From positions 1 to 19,326 of the forward strand of contig DFHY01000095.1 of the NCBI GenBank assembly GCA_002371345.1: a stretch of DNA of 19,326 nt, read 5' to 3'. The notes under the pieces are model-generated. The model searched no databases. It was given only the letters and a program-made list of their open reading frames with translations, and was not told the origin of the DNA. Each line of letters opens with the position of its first letter. Within the stretch, counting starts at the first letter, position 1. This document shows positions 7,673 to 15,265 of this stretch, piece by piece. Source of the DNA: Lachnospiraceae bacterium UBA3711 (GTDB taxonomy: Bacteria > Bacillota > Clostridia > Lachnospirales > Lachnospiraceae). The position numbers were made by a program, and so were the translations under genes.

Positions 7673-9769
7673 ATGCTTCCGGCATTGCTGATATTTATGC
7701 CATTCCTTGCGGGAATTGCGGATTATATAATCGCAAAGGGGAGTGAGAGAGGGAGAGACCAGTTCGCCGTCATCTTCACATGGGTCGAACTGGCGCTGTC
7801 TGCCATTCTCGTATATCTGGCATGCCAGGGCGGGGGAAACAGTCTCCTGTCACTGGATATACCGCATGTCTTTTCTACAGGACTGTCTCTTCGGACTGAC
7901 GGCTTCAGATCTTCCTACAGCCTTGTCACGTCCGTTATGTGGGCGTTTACAACTCTTTTTTCACTTGAATATTTCCGCCATGAGAGAGAGCACCTTGACA
8001 GGTATTATCTCTTCGTGCTCTTTACGCTCGGCGCGACACAGGGCGTCATGCTGTCAGGAGATCTCATCACGACCTTCGTATTCTTCGAGATACTTTCATT
8101 GACAAGCTTCACCTGGGTCATGCATGAGGAGACGGAAGGAGCGCTGAGAGCCGGATACACATATCTCTTCATAGCGGTTATAGGCGGACTGGTTCTCTTC
8201 ATGGGGCTGGTGCTGCTGTATCACGCTGCCGGTACTCTTGCCTACTCAGAACTGTATGCCGCTGTGAGATCATCCGGCGCGTCATCCGGCACGATCCTGG
8301 CCGCGGGAGTATGCATCATTATCGGCTTCGGATGCAAGGCCGGCATGTTCCCGGTTCATGTATGGCTTCCCAAGGCTCATCCGGTAGCTCCGTCGCCCGC
8401 GTCAGCGCTTCTGTCCGGAGTTCTTACAAAGGTCGGAATCTACGGCATATTGATGACCGGCATAGAGGTAATGGCGGACAGCGCTTCATTCGGGTGGATT
8501 GTTCTTATTCTCGGCACCGTCACGATGCTGCTCGGTGCCGTGCTGGCACTGTTTTCCGTGAACCTGAAGCGAACCCTTGCATGCTCGTCAATGTCCCAGA
8601 TAGGCTTCATCCTGACCGGGATTGGTATGACGATACTCCTCAGCTGCCAGTCCGGATCCGTGGAGTCCGGCTTCTCAGGTCTTAATGGACACGCGCTTAT
8701 GGCCATGTGCGGTACGGTGCTTCACATGGTCAATCACTCCATGCTCAAACTGTGCCTGTTCTGTGCCGCCGGCGTAGTTGTCATGAACATTCATGAGCTG
8801 GATCTGAACAGGATCCGTGGATGGGGAAGAGGGAAATGGGCCCTCATGGCAGCGTTTTTCCTCGGCGTTGTCGGAATAGGCGGTGTTCCGCTGTTCAACG
8901 GATACGCCAGCAAGACGCTTCTGCATGAGGCCATAACGGCGGGAATCGCGGAGGCAGGAGAGGGGGCCGCGATAAGCGCTTCCGCTTCGGGCATACTGTC
9001 CGCGATAGAATGGATATTCCTTATCTCCGGCGGATGCACCTTCGCGTACATGCTGAAGCTGTTTATCTGCGTGTTCATCGAGAAAAACAGCGACGCGGCA
9101 CTTCAGGAAAAGTATGACGCGTCAGGAAAGGGCTACATGGGAGCCGGAGGATACATTGCGGTGTGCGCGACATCGCTGCTGTTCATAGTACTCGGGCAGA
9201 AGAGCGTATTCAACGCTCTGGCGTCATTTATGACAGGACATGCGGATGCTCTTGAGGAATTCTCACCGCTGAGCTTCGAATGTGTCAAGGGAGCGCTGAT
9301 CTCGCTCGCGATCGGCGCGGCGCTATACATCGTATTTATAAGACTGGTTCTGATGAAGAGAGGCGAGTATCTTGACAGATGGCCCAAACGGCTGGATCTT
9401 GAGGATCTTCTGTATCGTCCGCTTCTGATGCGGTGGCTTCCCGGAATATTCGGGGCTGTATTCTCGATACCCGCCGAAAACAAGATAATGAAGCCTCTGT
9501 GCGCAGGTATTCTCACAGCCGCCTCATTTATAGCCCGGGCGCTTGCCGTAGGAACAGACGCGCTGATAGTCTTCCTGAGAAGAACCGTGCTCAAGGAGCG
9601 TGTTATCATGGATAACGGGCAGAAGCTGAGCTTCATCAGAAAACGCTCCGATGAGATCCACGAGGCTTATGAGCCGATCATAGGGAACTTCTCATTCGCG
9701 CTGATGCTGTCATGTATCGGAATGATGGTGATTTTCGGCGTGATCATGTACTATATTATCGTTGTGTGA
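7673..9769 (+). CDS. Antiporter-like proton channel subunit 4 with C-terminal extension
   Basis: 698 aa. Residues 1-520 are a full antiporter core with Glu139 (FFEILSL), Lys222 (IGFGCKAGMFPVHVWLP), Lys253 (SGVLTKVGI), Lys359 (HSMLKLCLF) and Lys414 (GYASKTLL). The last 180 residues add a helix (540-560), an amphipathic stretch with DLLYRPLL (578-585), a hydrophobic region (605-637), a charged linker and a final helix (672-697). NuoL-like, HyfB-like and MrpA proteins also carry C-terminal extensions, in NuoL a lateral helix that ties antiporter subunits together; a similar scaffolding role is inferred. GAGGAG at 7658-7663 precedes ATG 7673. It is the last gene of the operon. Confidence 0.92.
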   Translation: MLPALLIFMPFLAGIADYIIAKGSERGRDQFAVIFTWVELALSAILVYLACQGGGNSLLSLDIPHVFSTGLSLRTDGFRSSYSLVTSVMWAFTTLFSLEYFRHEREHLDRYYLFVLFTLGATQGVMLSGDLITTFVFFEILSLTSFTWVMHEETEGALRAGYTYLFIAVIGGLVLFMGLVLLYHAAGTLAYSELYAAVRSSGASSGTILAAGVCIIIGFGCKAGMFPVHVWLPKAHPVAPSPASALLSGVLTKVGIYGILMTGIEVMADSASFGWIVLILGTVTMLLGAVLALFSVNLKRTLACSSMSQIGFILTGIGMTILLSCQSGSVESGFSGLNGHALMAMCGTVLHMVNHSMLKLCLFCAAGVVVMNIHELDLNRIRGWGRGKWALMAAFFLGVVGIGGVPLFNGYASKTLLHEAITAGIAEAGEGAAISASASGILSAIEWIFLISGGCTFAYMLKLFICVFIEKNSDAALQEKYDASGKGYMGAGGYIAVCATSLLFIVLGQKSVFNALASFMTGHADALEEFSPLSFECVKGALISLAIGAALYIVFIRLVLMKRGEYLDRWPKRLDLEDLLYRPLLMRWLPGIFGAVFSIPAENKIMKPLCAGILTAASFIARALAVGTDALIVFLRRTVLKERVIMDNGQKLSFIRKRSDEIHEAYEPIIGNFSFALMLSCIGMMVIFGVIMYYIIVV

Positions 9770-9785
9770 ATTATGTTCAGTGTCA

Positions 9786-9814
9786 GATTTGGCGGGTTGT
9801 GCCGCTCGCAAATC
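9786..9814 (+). terminator. Hairpin after the antiporter operon, possible terminator
   Basis: GATTTG-GCGG (9786-9795) pairs with CCGC-tcg-CAAATC (9802-9814), a 10-bp stem with a 3-nt bulge and a 6-nt loop, starting 17 nt after the last stop codon. There is no U-tract after it, so it may be a 3'-end stabilising or processing hairpin rather than an intrinsic terminator. Confidence 0.35.
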
Positions 9815-9857
9815 ACAGCCTGCTTCGCTGATCGAATATCAGGAGAAAGGACTCGCA

Positions 9858-10020
9858 ATGACGTAAGGCATCCTGCGCAAACCATAGGAAGCCGACTGAG
9901 CCCGGCCAGATGCGTGCACGCGCGAAGCCGACCGACTCTTCTATGGGAGGGCGGAGCGCGTGCAATTGCATCGCAGGCGGGTGAGGGCAGGCGACGTGTT
10001 TGCGGGATGCCTTACGTCAT
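9858..10020. repeat. 163-bp palindromic element with 16-bp perfect inverted ends
   Basis: ATGACGTAAGGCATCC at 9858-9873 is the exact reverse complement of 10005-10020. After a TG bulge the pairing continues with CGCAAAC 9876-9882 and GTTTGCG 9998-10004, 23 bp in all. Inside are CCATAGGAAG 9882-9891 against CTTCTATGG 9938-9946, and GATGC/GCACGCGC (9909-9913, 9916-9923) against GCGCGTGC/GCATC (9956-9963, 9968-9972). These two inner pairings cross, so they are alternative folds or a pseudoknot. A 9-bp direct repeat GAAGCCGAC occurs at 9888 and 9924. It could be a MITE-like or REP/BIME-like element, or a large structured RNA; no target-site duplication is evident. Confidence 0.6.
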
Positions 10021-10080
10021 AAGAGGCCGATTCCAGTCTGATGCCAGGCCGATGTGAGGAAACTCCGATCAGCAATTTCC

Positions 10081-11100
10081 TTAAGATAATTCGAAAGCAA
10101 GGCGGGCAGTCTTTCCGTCCCAGTCGGCATCCAGCATCGCTCCGTTGATCATGGAGAAGTGCGGAACTGTGTGTCCGATGTCCATGTCCCAGACAACCGG
10201 GATGTCAGGGAAGGCCGTTCTGACGGCATCATCGTAAGTCATGCCCGATTCTTCCCTCTGAAACATAGTGCGGCCGACAAGTATACAGCGTGTCGTCCCT
10301 GGTGTTATCCATCCAGCGTACCGCATCTGAAGAAATGTTCGGTACAGGGCGGCAGACGAGAGAGCGAAGTTGTCGAAGTACCAGATAAACCCGTCATGCT
10401 CATAACGCCGGATGAAGTCTGCTGTAGCGTCGAAGCGGGTTCCGATCAGATCCTTGAGTACATCTATGCATCCTCCTATGCAGCGTCCTCTTTCATGCAG
10501 CGATGGGCATGATGCCTTGTATACAGTCGGATTTGTATATTCCAGAGGACCGTCTCCGAGCTCGAAGATATCTTCGCCAAGGTATTTCTCTGATGACACC
10601 TGTACAGGCAGATCGCCCTTAAGGAAGCGGAGCATGTTCCCGAGGTACTCGGGCAGACAGGTGCTGCCGTCCTCTGTGAGAACAGTAGAGTCGAAGCTTC
10701 CACCGTTTGATCCGTAGAGAGTGGCCATATCACATATGGTAGTAATGGGATACAGAATGCCTGTCGGATCTGACGCGCCCATGAGCCACTTCGGGTTTTT
10801 CGCAATTAGCTCCCAGTCTATATATGGCAGTATCTCGCACAGGAAATCTCCTCCGGCAGCGGCAAACACCGCGTCGACAGAGTCGTGCAGGAACAGGCCC
10901 ATAAGTTCCCTGGCTCTCTGCCTTGCGTCACCTCCGCGAATGTCATCTACACGTACATGTTCGGTCTCCCAGACCTTCCAGCCCTGTGATCTCAGGACAG
11001 TAAGACTGTTATCAAAGCTCTCAATCTTATGGCCGACTCCGGCGCTCGGCGCGCTTATGCCTACAACAGCGTTTTCCTTCAGAAAATGCGGATATATCAT
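10081..11100 (-). CDS. S66 family peptidase (LD-carboxypeptidase / MccF-like)
   Basis: 339 aa, no signal peptide, so probably cytoplasmic. S66 enzymes are Ser-His-Glu hydrolases that cleave murein tetrapeptides (LdcA) or microcin C-type aminoacyl adenylates (MccF). Visible: N-terminal GISAPSAG (14-21), the nucleophile segment GASDPTG (Ser110) and the His segment DIGHTVPHFSMINGA (His310). The segment that normally reads like ILFLED, supplying the catalytic Glu, here reads IWYFDNF (239-245), with Asp243 at or near that place. The start ATG is supported by GAGGT upstream on the minus strand. It lies 117 bp downstream of the ECF S component. MccF-like is slightly favoured over murein LD-carboxypeptidase because of length and motif style; the substrate is unknown. 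Confidence 0.85.
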   Translation of the reverse strand: MIYPHFLKENAVVGISAPSAGVGHKIESFDNSLTVLRSQGWKVWETEHVRVDDIRGGDARQRARELMGLFLHDSVDAVFAAAGGDFLCEILPYIDWELIAKNPKWLMGASDPTGILYPITTICDMATLYGSNGGSFDSTVLTEDGSTCLPEYLGNMLRFLKGDLPVQVSSEKYLGEDIFELGDGPLEYTNPTVYKASCPSLHERGRCIGGCIDVLKDLIGTRFDATADFIRRYEHDGFIWYFDNFALSSAALYRTFLQMRYAGWITPGTTRCILVGRTMFQREESGMTYDDAVRTAFPDIPVVWDMDIGHTVPHFSMINGAMLDADWDGKTARLAFELS

Positions 11101-11118
11101 ACGGTAACCTCACCAAAT

Positions 11119-11127
11119 GTATAAACA
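11119..11127 (-). promoter_or_regulatory. Weak candidate extended -10 for the S66 gene
   Basis: On the minus strand the sequence TGtTTATAC resembles an extended -10 and lies about 20 nt upstream of the S66 start. No good -35 is visible, so the gene may instead be read through from the upstream S-component gene. A 6-bp CTCTTC/GAAGAG hairpin (11153-11167) lies between the two genes without a U-tract. Confidence 0.25.
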
Positions 11128-11217
11128 GTGATTTAGCTTCATGTACAGAGAACTCTTCCCTGAAGAGAGAAGAGAAAGATGCCGTCGGTATTAATCTGAG
11201 ACAATGCACCCGGCATA

Positions 11218-11811
11218 TCAGGATACGGATCTTCCGGTGTGCACCTGCAGCGCGCGGTTTATCTGTATGGTTACAGGGCTGTAATAGAGCAGACACACAA
11301 GAAGACAGTATACCGGGGTCTGCAGCAGCAGCTGTACCAGCCTCGTCGGCAGTATAGCGTACAGATTATAGCCGTTGAACCATACAAGAGCCGCGGTGGT
11401 GACTACAAGAGTGCAGACCACGCAGGCCGTGATGGTACCGGCGCAGAGCATCAGTATGTTTTTCTTTCTGCTGATCTGCGTGGATGTATCTGCCACAGCA
11501 TACTGCGGCGGTACAAACAACGCCGGAATCATACCCCACAGGATAGCGGCGAACGTTATTAAGGGATTGACCGCATAGCCCTGGATCAGACATCCCAGAA
11601 GATCGCTGACAAGTCCGCATATAGCTCCGGCGAATGGCCCGAACCAGATACCCGCCATGATTCTGGCGATAACGCCAAGCTGGACGCGTCCGAAGCCTCC
11701 TATATTAATTGCGAGAAAACGTGAGAGTATCAGATAGATGGCTGTGAGCGCGCTGAGAGATACAAGCGTATAGGTGCACCATATGGTGCGGTATCGTTTC
11801 ATAAATCCCAT
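11218..11811 (-). CDS. ECF transporter S component, folate (FolT)-type family
   Basis: 197-aa membrane protein with about six hydrophobic segments. It would bind a vitamin-type substrate in the membrane and partner with a shared EcfA/EcfA'/EcfT energising module, which is not in this window. The segment WFGPFAGAICGLVSDLLG (56-73) and the following NPLITFAAILWGMIPALF (82-99) match the folate-family S-component pattern (GPx-x-GAxxGxxxDxLG, then a Leu/Gly-rich helix). The frame is open to 11901, but the ATG at 11811 has AAGAAGGAG four bases upstream and gives a normal N-terminus, so it is preferred. Substrate assignment is by family resemblance only; queuosine-precursor or other vitamins remain possible. 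Confidence 0.82.
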   Translation of the reverse strand: MGFMKRYRTIWCTYTLVSLSALTAIYLILSRFLAINIGGFGRVQLGVIARIMAGIWFGPFAGAICGLVSDLLGCLIQGYAVNPLITFAAILWGMIPALFVPPQYAVADTSTQISRKKNILMLCAGTITACVVCTLVVTTAALVWFNGYNLYAILPTRLVQLLLQTPVYCLLVCLLYYSPVTIQINRALQVHTGRSVS

Positions 11812-11938
11812 AAAACTCCTTCTTTGCATAGCGTGGGACACACATATTCCACTTGGCGAGTTTACGGGCCTTAGTGGAACAGCGTACAACGTTATCCGCA
11901 ATCAGCTTTTTGGCTACAACATCTTAATATCAGTTTTC
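11812..11938 (-). other. 5' leader of the ECF S-component gene
   Basis: About 120 nt lie between the predicted transcription start and the ATG. The leader contains TTCCACT (sense strand; plus 11873-11879) pairing with AGTGGAA (plus 11848-11854), a 7-bp stem with a loop of about 18 nt, and a repeated GTTGTA. Vitamin-transporter genes in Firmicutes often carry riboswitches, but I do not see the conserved core of the THF class, nor those of the preQ1 or cobalamin classes. It is best treated as an unassigned leader. Confidence 0.4.
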
Positions 11939-11966
11939 ATTATAACTGCCGCATGAGAAAAAGCAA
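11939..11966 (-). promoter_or_regulatory. Promoter of the ECF S-component gene
   Basis: Read on the minus strand, TTGCTT (plus 11961-11966) and a perfect TATAAT (plus 11939-11944) are separated by 16 bp, a sigma-A-type promoter directed at the S-component gene about 125 bp downstream. Confidence 0.7.
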
Positions 11967-12018
11967 CTGTGCCTTGACCGTGGGCGGATTGATATGCTGG
12001 GGCTGGCAGACTGCATCA

Positions 12019-12047
12019 TTCAATGTTATAATTCAGTCAATTACAAT
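12019..12047 (+). promoter_or_regulatory. Candidate promoter(s) of the MscS-family gene
   Basis: TTCAAT 12019-12024 and TACAAT 12042-12047 are spaced 17 bp. An overlapping perfect TATAAT at 12027-12032 lacks a good -35 at the normal distance. Either would start transcription some 55-70 nt before the ATG at 12104, divergent from the S-component promoter. Confidence 0.45.
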
Positions 12048-12103
12048 AGCCTGATTATCAATTTCACGGCTGGATTTCCAACAGGAAGGGTTCGAGGAAC
12101 AAG

Positions 12104-15079
12104 ATGCAGGATAATACCTTAAACAATAAAAAAAGCAAAGGTTCCCGTGGTGTCTTTATAGTGTGGTTTGCTATGGCCGCGCTGGTTCTGCTGGTTCTTG
12201 TCTCCTCCTTTACCCTGATATGGAGAGCCAGGTCGGAGGTTCAGACGCAGGATCACTGCATGGTGATGGCGGACGCGGTTTTGAAGCAGACTATTCTGAA
12301 TGAAGAGAGAGTAACGGATGCTGAACGGGTGCTTTCGGAGAATGACCTTCTTCTGAACGCCCTGGCAGGATGGTGCTGGAACTGGGTTGGAGAAGACTGG
12401 GAACAATATGGCGGGCTTGGCGACTATGCGTTCTATTCTTCAGACGCGATAGCTATTCTGTGTGATGAACAGTATCAGGTGCTTCGGGGAGAATTTCCCA
12501 GGAAAGAGTTCGACACTGTCGTCAGGAAGGAACAGGAGCTTATAGACTCTGCGGAAGATGAAGATCTTAATTATAACTGCAACCAGGTGACGTCAGGGGA
12601 TAAGAATTACGCGTTTGCTTATTTCCCTATGACAGGAACGACGGTCATCAGCAGGCTTACGGATCAGGTAGTTGAACGGGATAATGACCTGTTCTATGAA
12701 GTATCCAATCCCATGCCGGAAGGAGCGCTGATACTCGTCAATTTGAATGACAACTCTGTAATTCAGGTTCTGGGCGACATTGGTATCAAAGAGGGAGATA
12801 TCCTGGGAGGAACCATTGACGACACCGGGACACTTCAGATCGGGGATGACATGTACTTCGCCGGCAGCTCCGAGAATGAGAGATTCCGTGTATTTGCGCT
12901 GTACCCGAAAGGCGGGAGTGCTGCTTACTCAGTGATATCACCGATCGCTGCCGCGCTGCTGTTCTTTACCCTGTTTGTGCTTACGCTTCTGTTCGCCTGG
13001 TTCCTCCGGGAGGATGTTCTTCGAGGCAGAGTGGAGAAGGACTGGCAGAAAGATATGGCCAGAGAAATAGCCGTGTCTATGCGCAAGCATGTAAGAATAG
13101 TGTATTTTATGGGATGCGCGCTGGTAATTGTTCTGATCGTGCTGATATGCACTTTCTTTATGACAGACGGGCGCAGAATATGGGGAAAGGGCATACTCAG
13201 CAGTATTGAAATGTTTTATGAGAAGGACGACGAAGATGTGTATTTTCAAAGTGAACTGCGCCGTTCCCTGGACATGACGGTTGCCAGAACTATCTCGGAT
13301 ATACTGAATGAGGTGCCGGAAGATGCAAGAACTCCCGTTCTGTCAGATCTTGACAGCGCGATAGCGAGAGGCATATTCGTCATGAACCGTAATGGCAAGG
13401 TAATCAACGCGTCGAGAGATGAATATGACTTTACAGGACTTGATAACCCGGATTCACAGTGGCATGAGCTGGCCACTGTTCTTAGCGGGCAGGCAAATGA
13501 GAAGGAGATTGTTATCACGAATGACTCATTTTCTCTGATAAGCTATGCGGAGCGGATAGAGGATAAGGACCTGGTAGTTGTCGTAGTAAACTCGCACAAT
13601 AAAGAAACCGTAGATTATGAGTTCTATGCGGATTATAAGATGCCGTCCGGTATGAGCCTCTATGCTGTCGATATAAAGGAGGACAGGATTCTGTCATGCT
13701 CTCTGGAAGGATACAGCGGCCTGAACGCGTCTTCAATAGGACTGAAGGGATCTGTGCTCAATGACAATTATTCCGGCAATATAATATTGAACGGGAGATT
13801 CAGCTTCGTACTGACTAACGCCAACAAAAACCGTGCCAGCCTGATAGCTGTCGATCTCGGGTACCTGACAGGGCAGTATCTCGGGGCAATGCTGATAATA
13901 ATCATCATAGGCTTTATTGTGACCTCCATGTCACTCTTTCTGATCTTCCGGATGCAGAGAAGAGTCTGGGGGGATATTCAGCTGCCGGAAAGAGCTGCCT
14001 CAAAGAGTTCAGAGCCAGACGATGGCAATAGCGAGACGGAAGAAGAGACAGCGGAGTTCTACAATGAGAGCAGAGTCGGCCTTCGCCCGAACCGCAGCGC
14101 GGCCGGCAGATGGCTGAGACATGAGATGCCGTTTCAGAGAAGGTCCGCGGATGAGAAGCTGTTTGTACTGATTCATATATTGGTTATTATAATGCTGATT
14201 GCAGCATTTACGGTATATCGATACAGCAGCAGGGCAGGAATAGCGGGAAGCTCAGTTGCTTTCCTCCTTCAGCGTACATGGGACAGAGGACTTAATATCT
14301 ATGCCGTCTCATATACGCTGTTTGTGTTTGTCGGTATTTTCGCTGTCTCACTGATCCTCCGCAGGATTATTATGCTGATCGGTGAATATATGGGAAACAG
14401 GGGAGAGACAATCGCCAGACTGATCGGAAGCTTTATAAGCTATGCGGCTGCTCTGGGGGCCATAGGATACGGGCTCATGTTTCTTGGAGTAAACACCACA
14501 ACAATTCTGGCTTCGGCAGGCATTATCGGACTGGGAGTCAGCATCGGCGCGAAGGACCTGGTATCTGATGTATTGTCCGGAATATCTATTGTATTCGAGG
14601 GGGAGTTCAGGACAGGGGATATCGTCGAGATCGGCGGGTACCGTGGTGAAGTGCAGGAGATAGGCATCAGGACTACGAAGGTGACTTCAAGGGGAAATGT
14701 AAAGGTTTTCCGCAACAGTGATGTGAGCGGAGTTATCAATTTTACCCAGCGTTATTCGATTGCGGAGGCTGAGCTAAATGTAAACCGTCTGGAATCATAT
14801 GAGAAGCTGGAGAAGATCTTTACAAATGCGCTTCCGGGTATCGGCAGAAGGATACCACAGGCTGTTGAACCGATCAGACTCTGCGGCATCAGCTCACTGA
14901 AGGATTACTGTTATGTACTGCTCTTCCAGACAAAGTGCAGAGAGTCAGACCGGATTGCGGTTGAGCGCCTGCTCAGGAAAGAATTAAGCGTACTGATGGA
15001 GAAGAAGAATCTTGCGCCGCTGGCACCGATTAAAACGCCGTCTGTCAGGGAATCCACGGAGCAGTCCTCCGATAAGTAA
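12104..15079 (+). CDS. MscS-family mechanosensitive channel with two extracytoplasmic sensor regions
   Basis: 991 aa with about eight membrane segments: 17-39, 277-300, 332-353, 592-616, 685-705, 733-753, 772-795 and the pore helix 798-832. The C-terminal 310 residues are a MscS channel: Ala/Gly-rich pore helix (ILASAGIIGLGVSIGAKDLV, 801-820), then the beta domain with RTGDIVEIGGYRGEV (836-850) and FRNSDVSGVINF (869-880). Two large loops, 40-276 and 354-591, are predicted outside. Stretches such as GIFVMNRNGKVINAS (423-437) and LYAVDIKEDRILSCS (519-533) look like PAS/Cache-type ligand-binding folds. A charged cytoplasmic linker spans 617-684. GAGGA at 12094-12098 supports ATG 12104. Typical MscS is about 290 aa. 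The likely role is gated ion/osmolyte release modulated by an external signal; the sensor part is inferred. Confidence 0.88.
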   Translation: MQDNTLNNKKSKGSRGVFIVWFAMAALVLLVLVSSFTLIWRARSEVQTQDHCMVMADAVLKQTILNEERVTDAERVLSENDLLLNALAGWCWNWVGEDWEQYGGLGDYAFYSSDAIAILCDEQYQVLRGEFPRKEFDTVVRKEQELIDSAEDEDLNYNCNQVTSGDKNYAFAYFPMTGTTVISRLTDQVVERDNDLFYEVSNPMPEGALILVNLNDNSVIQVLGDIGIKEGDILGGTIDDTGTLQIGDDMYFAGSSENERFRVFALYPKGGSAAYSVISPIAAALLFFTLFVLTLLFAWFLREDVLRGRVEKDWQKDMAREIAVSMRKHVRIVYFMGCALVIVLIVLICTFFMTDGRRIWGKGILSSIEMFYEKDDEDVYFQSELRRSLDMTVARTISDILNEVPEDARTPVLSDLDSAIARGIFVMNRNGKVINASRDEYDFTGLDNPDSQWHELATVLSGQANEKEIVITNDSFSLISYAERIEDKDLVVVVVNSHNKETVDYEFYADYKMPSGMSLYAVDIKEDRILSCSLEGYSGLNASSIGLKGSVLNDNYSGNIILNGRFSFVLTNANKNRASLIAVDLGYLTGQYLGAMLIIIIIGFIVTSMSLFLIFRMQRRVWGDIQLPERAASKSSEPDDGNSETEEETAEFYNESRVGLRPNRSAAGRWLRHEMPFQRRSADEKLFVLIHILVIIMLIAAFTVYRYSSRAGIAGSSVAFLLQRTWDRGLNIYAVSYTLFVFVGIFAVSLILRRIIMLIGEYMGNRGETIARLIGSFISYAAALGAIGYGLMFLGVNTTTILASAGIIGLGVSIGAKDLVSDVLSGISIVFEGEFRTGDIVEIGGYRGEVQEIGIRTTKVTSRGNVKVFRNSDVSGVINFTQRYSIAEAELNVNRLESYEKLEKIFTNALPGIGRRIPQAVEPIRLCGISSLKDYCYVLLFQTKCRESDRIAVERLLRKELSVLMEKKNLAPLAPIKTPSVRESTEQSSDK

Positions 15080-15154
15080 AGGGAACACTGATTTATTCAG
15101 TTCAATCCCGTGCATGATACCAAGGACCTGCAGCTAATGAACCTGGTCATTGAA

Positions 15155-15168
15155 GCCGGATAGCCGGC
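15155..15168 (+). other. Small GC hairpin after the mscS-type gene
   Basis: GCCGG 15155-15159 pairs with CCGGC 15164-15168 around an ATAG loop. The following bases (AGGTATATTGATT) are not a proper U-tract, so termination here would be weak at best. Confidence 0.3.
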
Positions 15169-15201
15169 AGGTATATTGATTCGCTCAAAGCAGGTGATGT
15201 G

Positions 15202-15210
15202 TGTTATACT
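15202..15210 (+). promoter_or_regulatory. Extended -10 promoter for the debranching-like gene
   Basis: TG-T-TATACT at 15202-15210 is an extended -10 element, about 55 bp before the TTG start at 15266. The -35 position is poor (a TTGATT lies too far upstream, at 15176), as is usual for extended -10 promoters. Confidence 0.55.
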
Positions 15211-15265
15211 GAACAAGTATGGAACCTGATGAACCATCGGGTGGGATATCTGAGGAGAGAATGCA

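Larger units (their letters stand above)
9770..10080. other. Convergent intergenic region, 311 bp, no convincing gene
   Basis: This lies between the end of the plus-strand antiporter operon and the end of the minus-strand S66 gene. It holds a hairpin at 9786-9814 and a large palindromic element at 9858-10020, described separately. GCTGATCG near 9825-9832 and CGATCAGC near 10067-10074 form an outer inverted repeat that brackets the palindrome. An open frame at 9773-10057 exists but encodes an Arg/Cys-rich sequence without family character. Confidence 0.6.

Noticed and set aside
9133..9636. Long minus-strand ORF opposite antiporter subunit 4, and similar ones opposite other operon genes
   Set aside because: They are antisense shadows of well-supported membrane genes and show no family features.
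34..9769. Membrane-bound hydrogenase (Mbh/Ech) or complex I operon
   Set aside because: All subunits seen belong to the membrane antiporter module. No NiFe hydrogenase large or small subunit, NuoB/C/D/I or ferredoxin-like CxxCxxC motifs occur in the window.
9773..10057. 94-codon plus-strand ORF after the antiporter operon
   Set aside because: It lies across the palindromic element, is Arg/Cys rich without family features and has no good ribosome site.
11812..11938. Tetrahydrofolate riboswitch upstream of the folate-type S component
   Set aside because: The conserved purine-rich core motifs of the THF class are not found on the minus strand.
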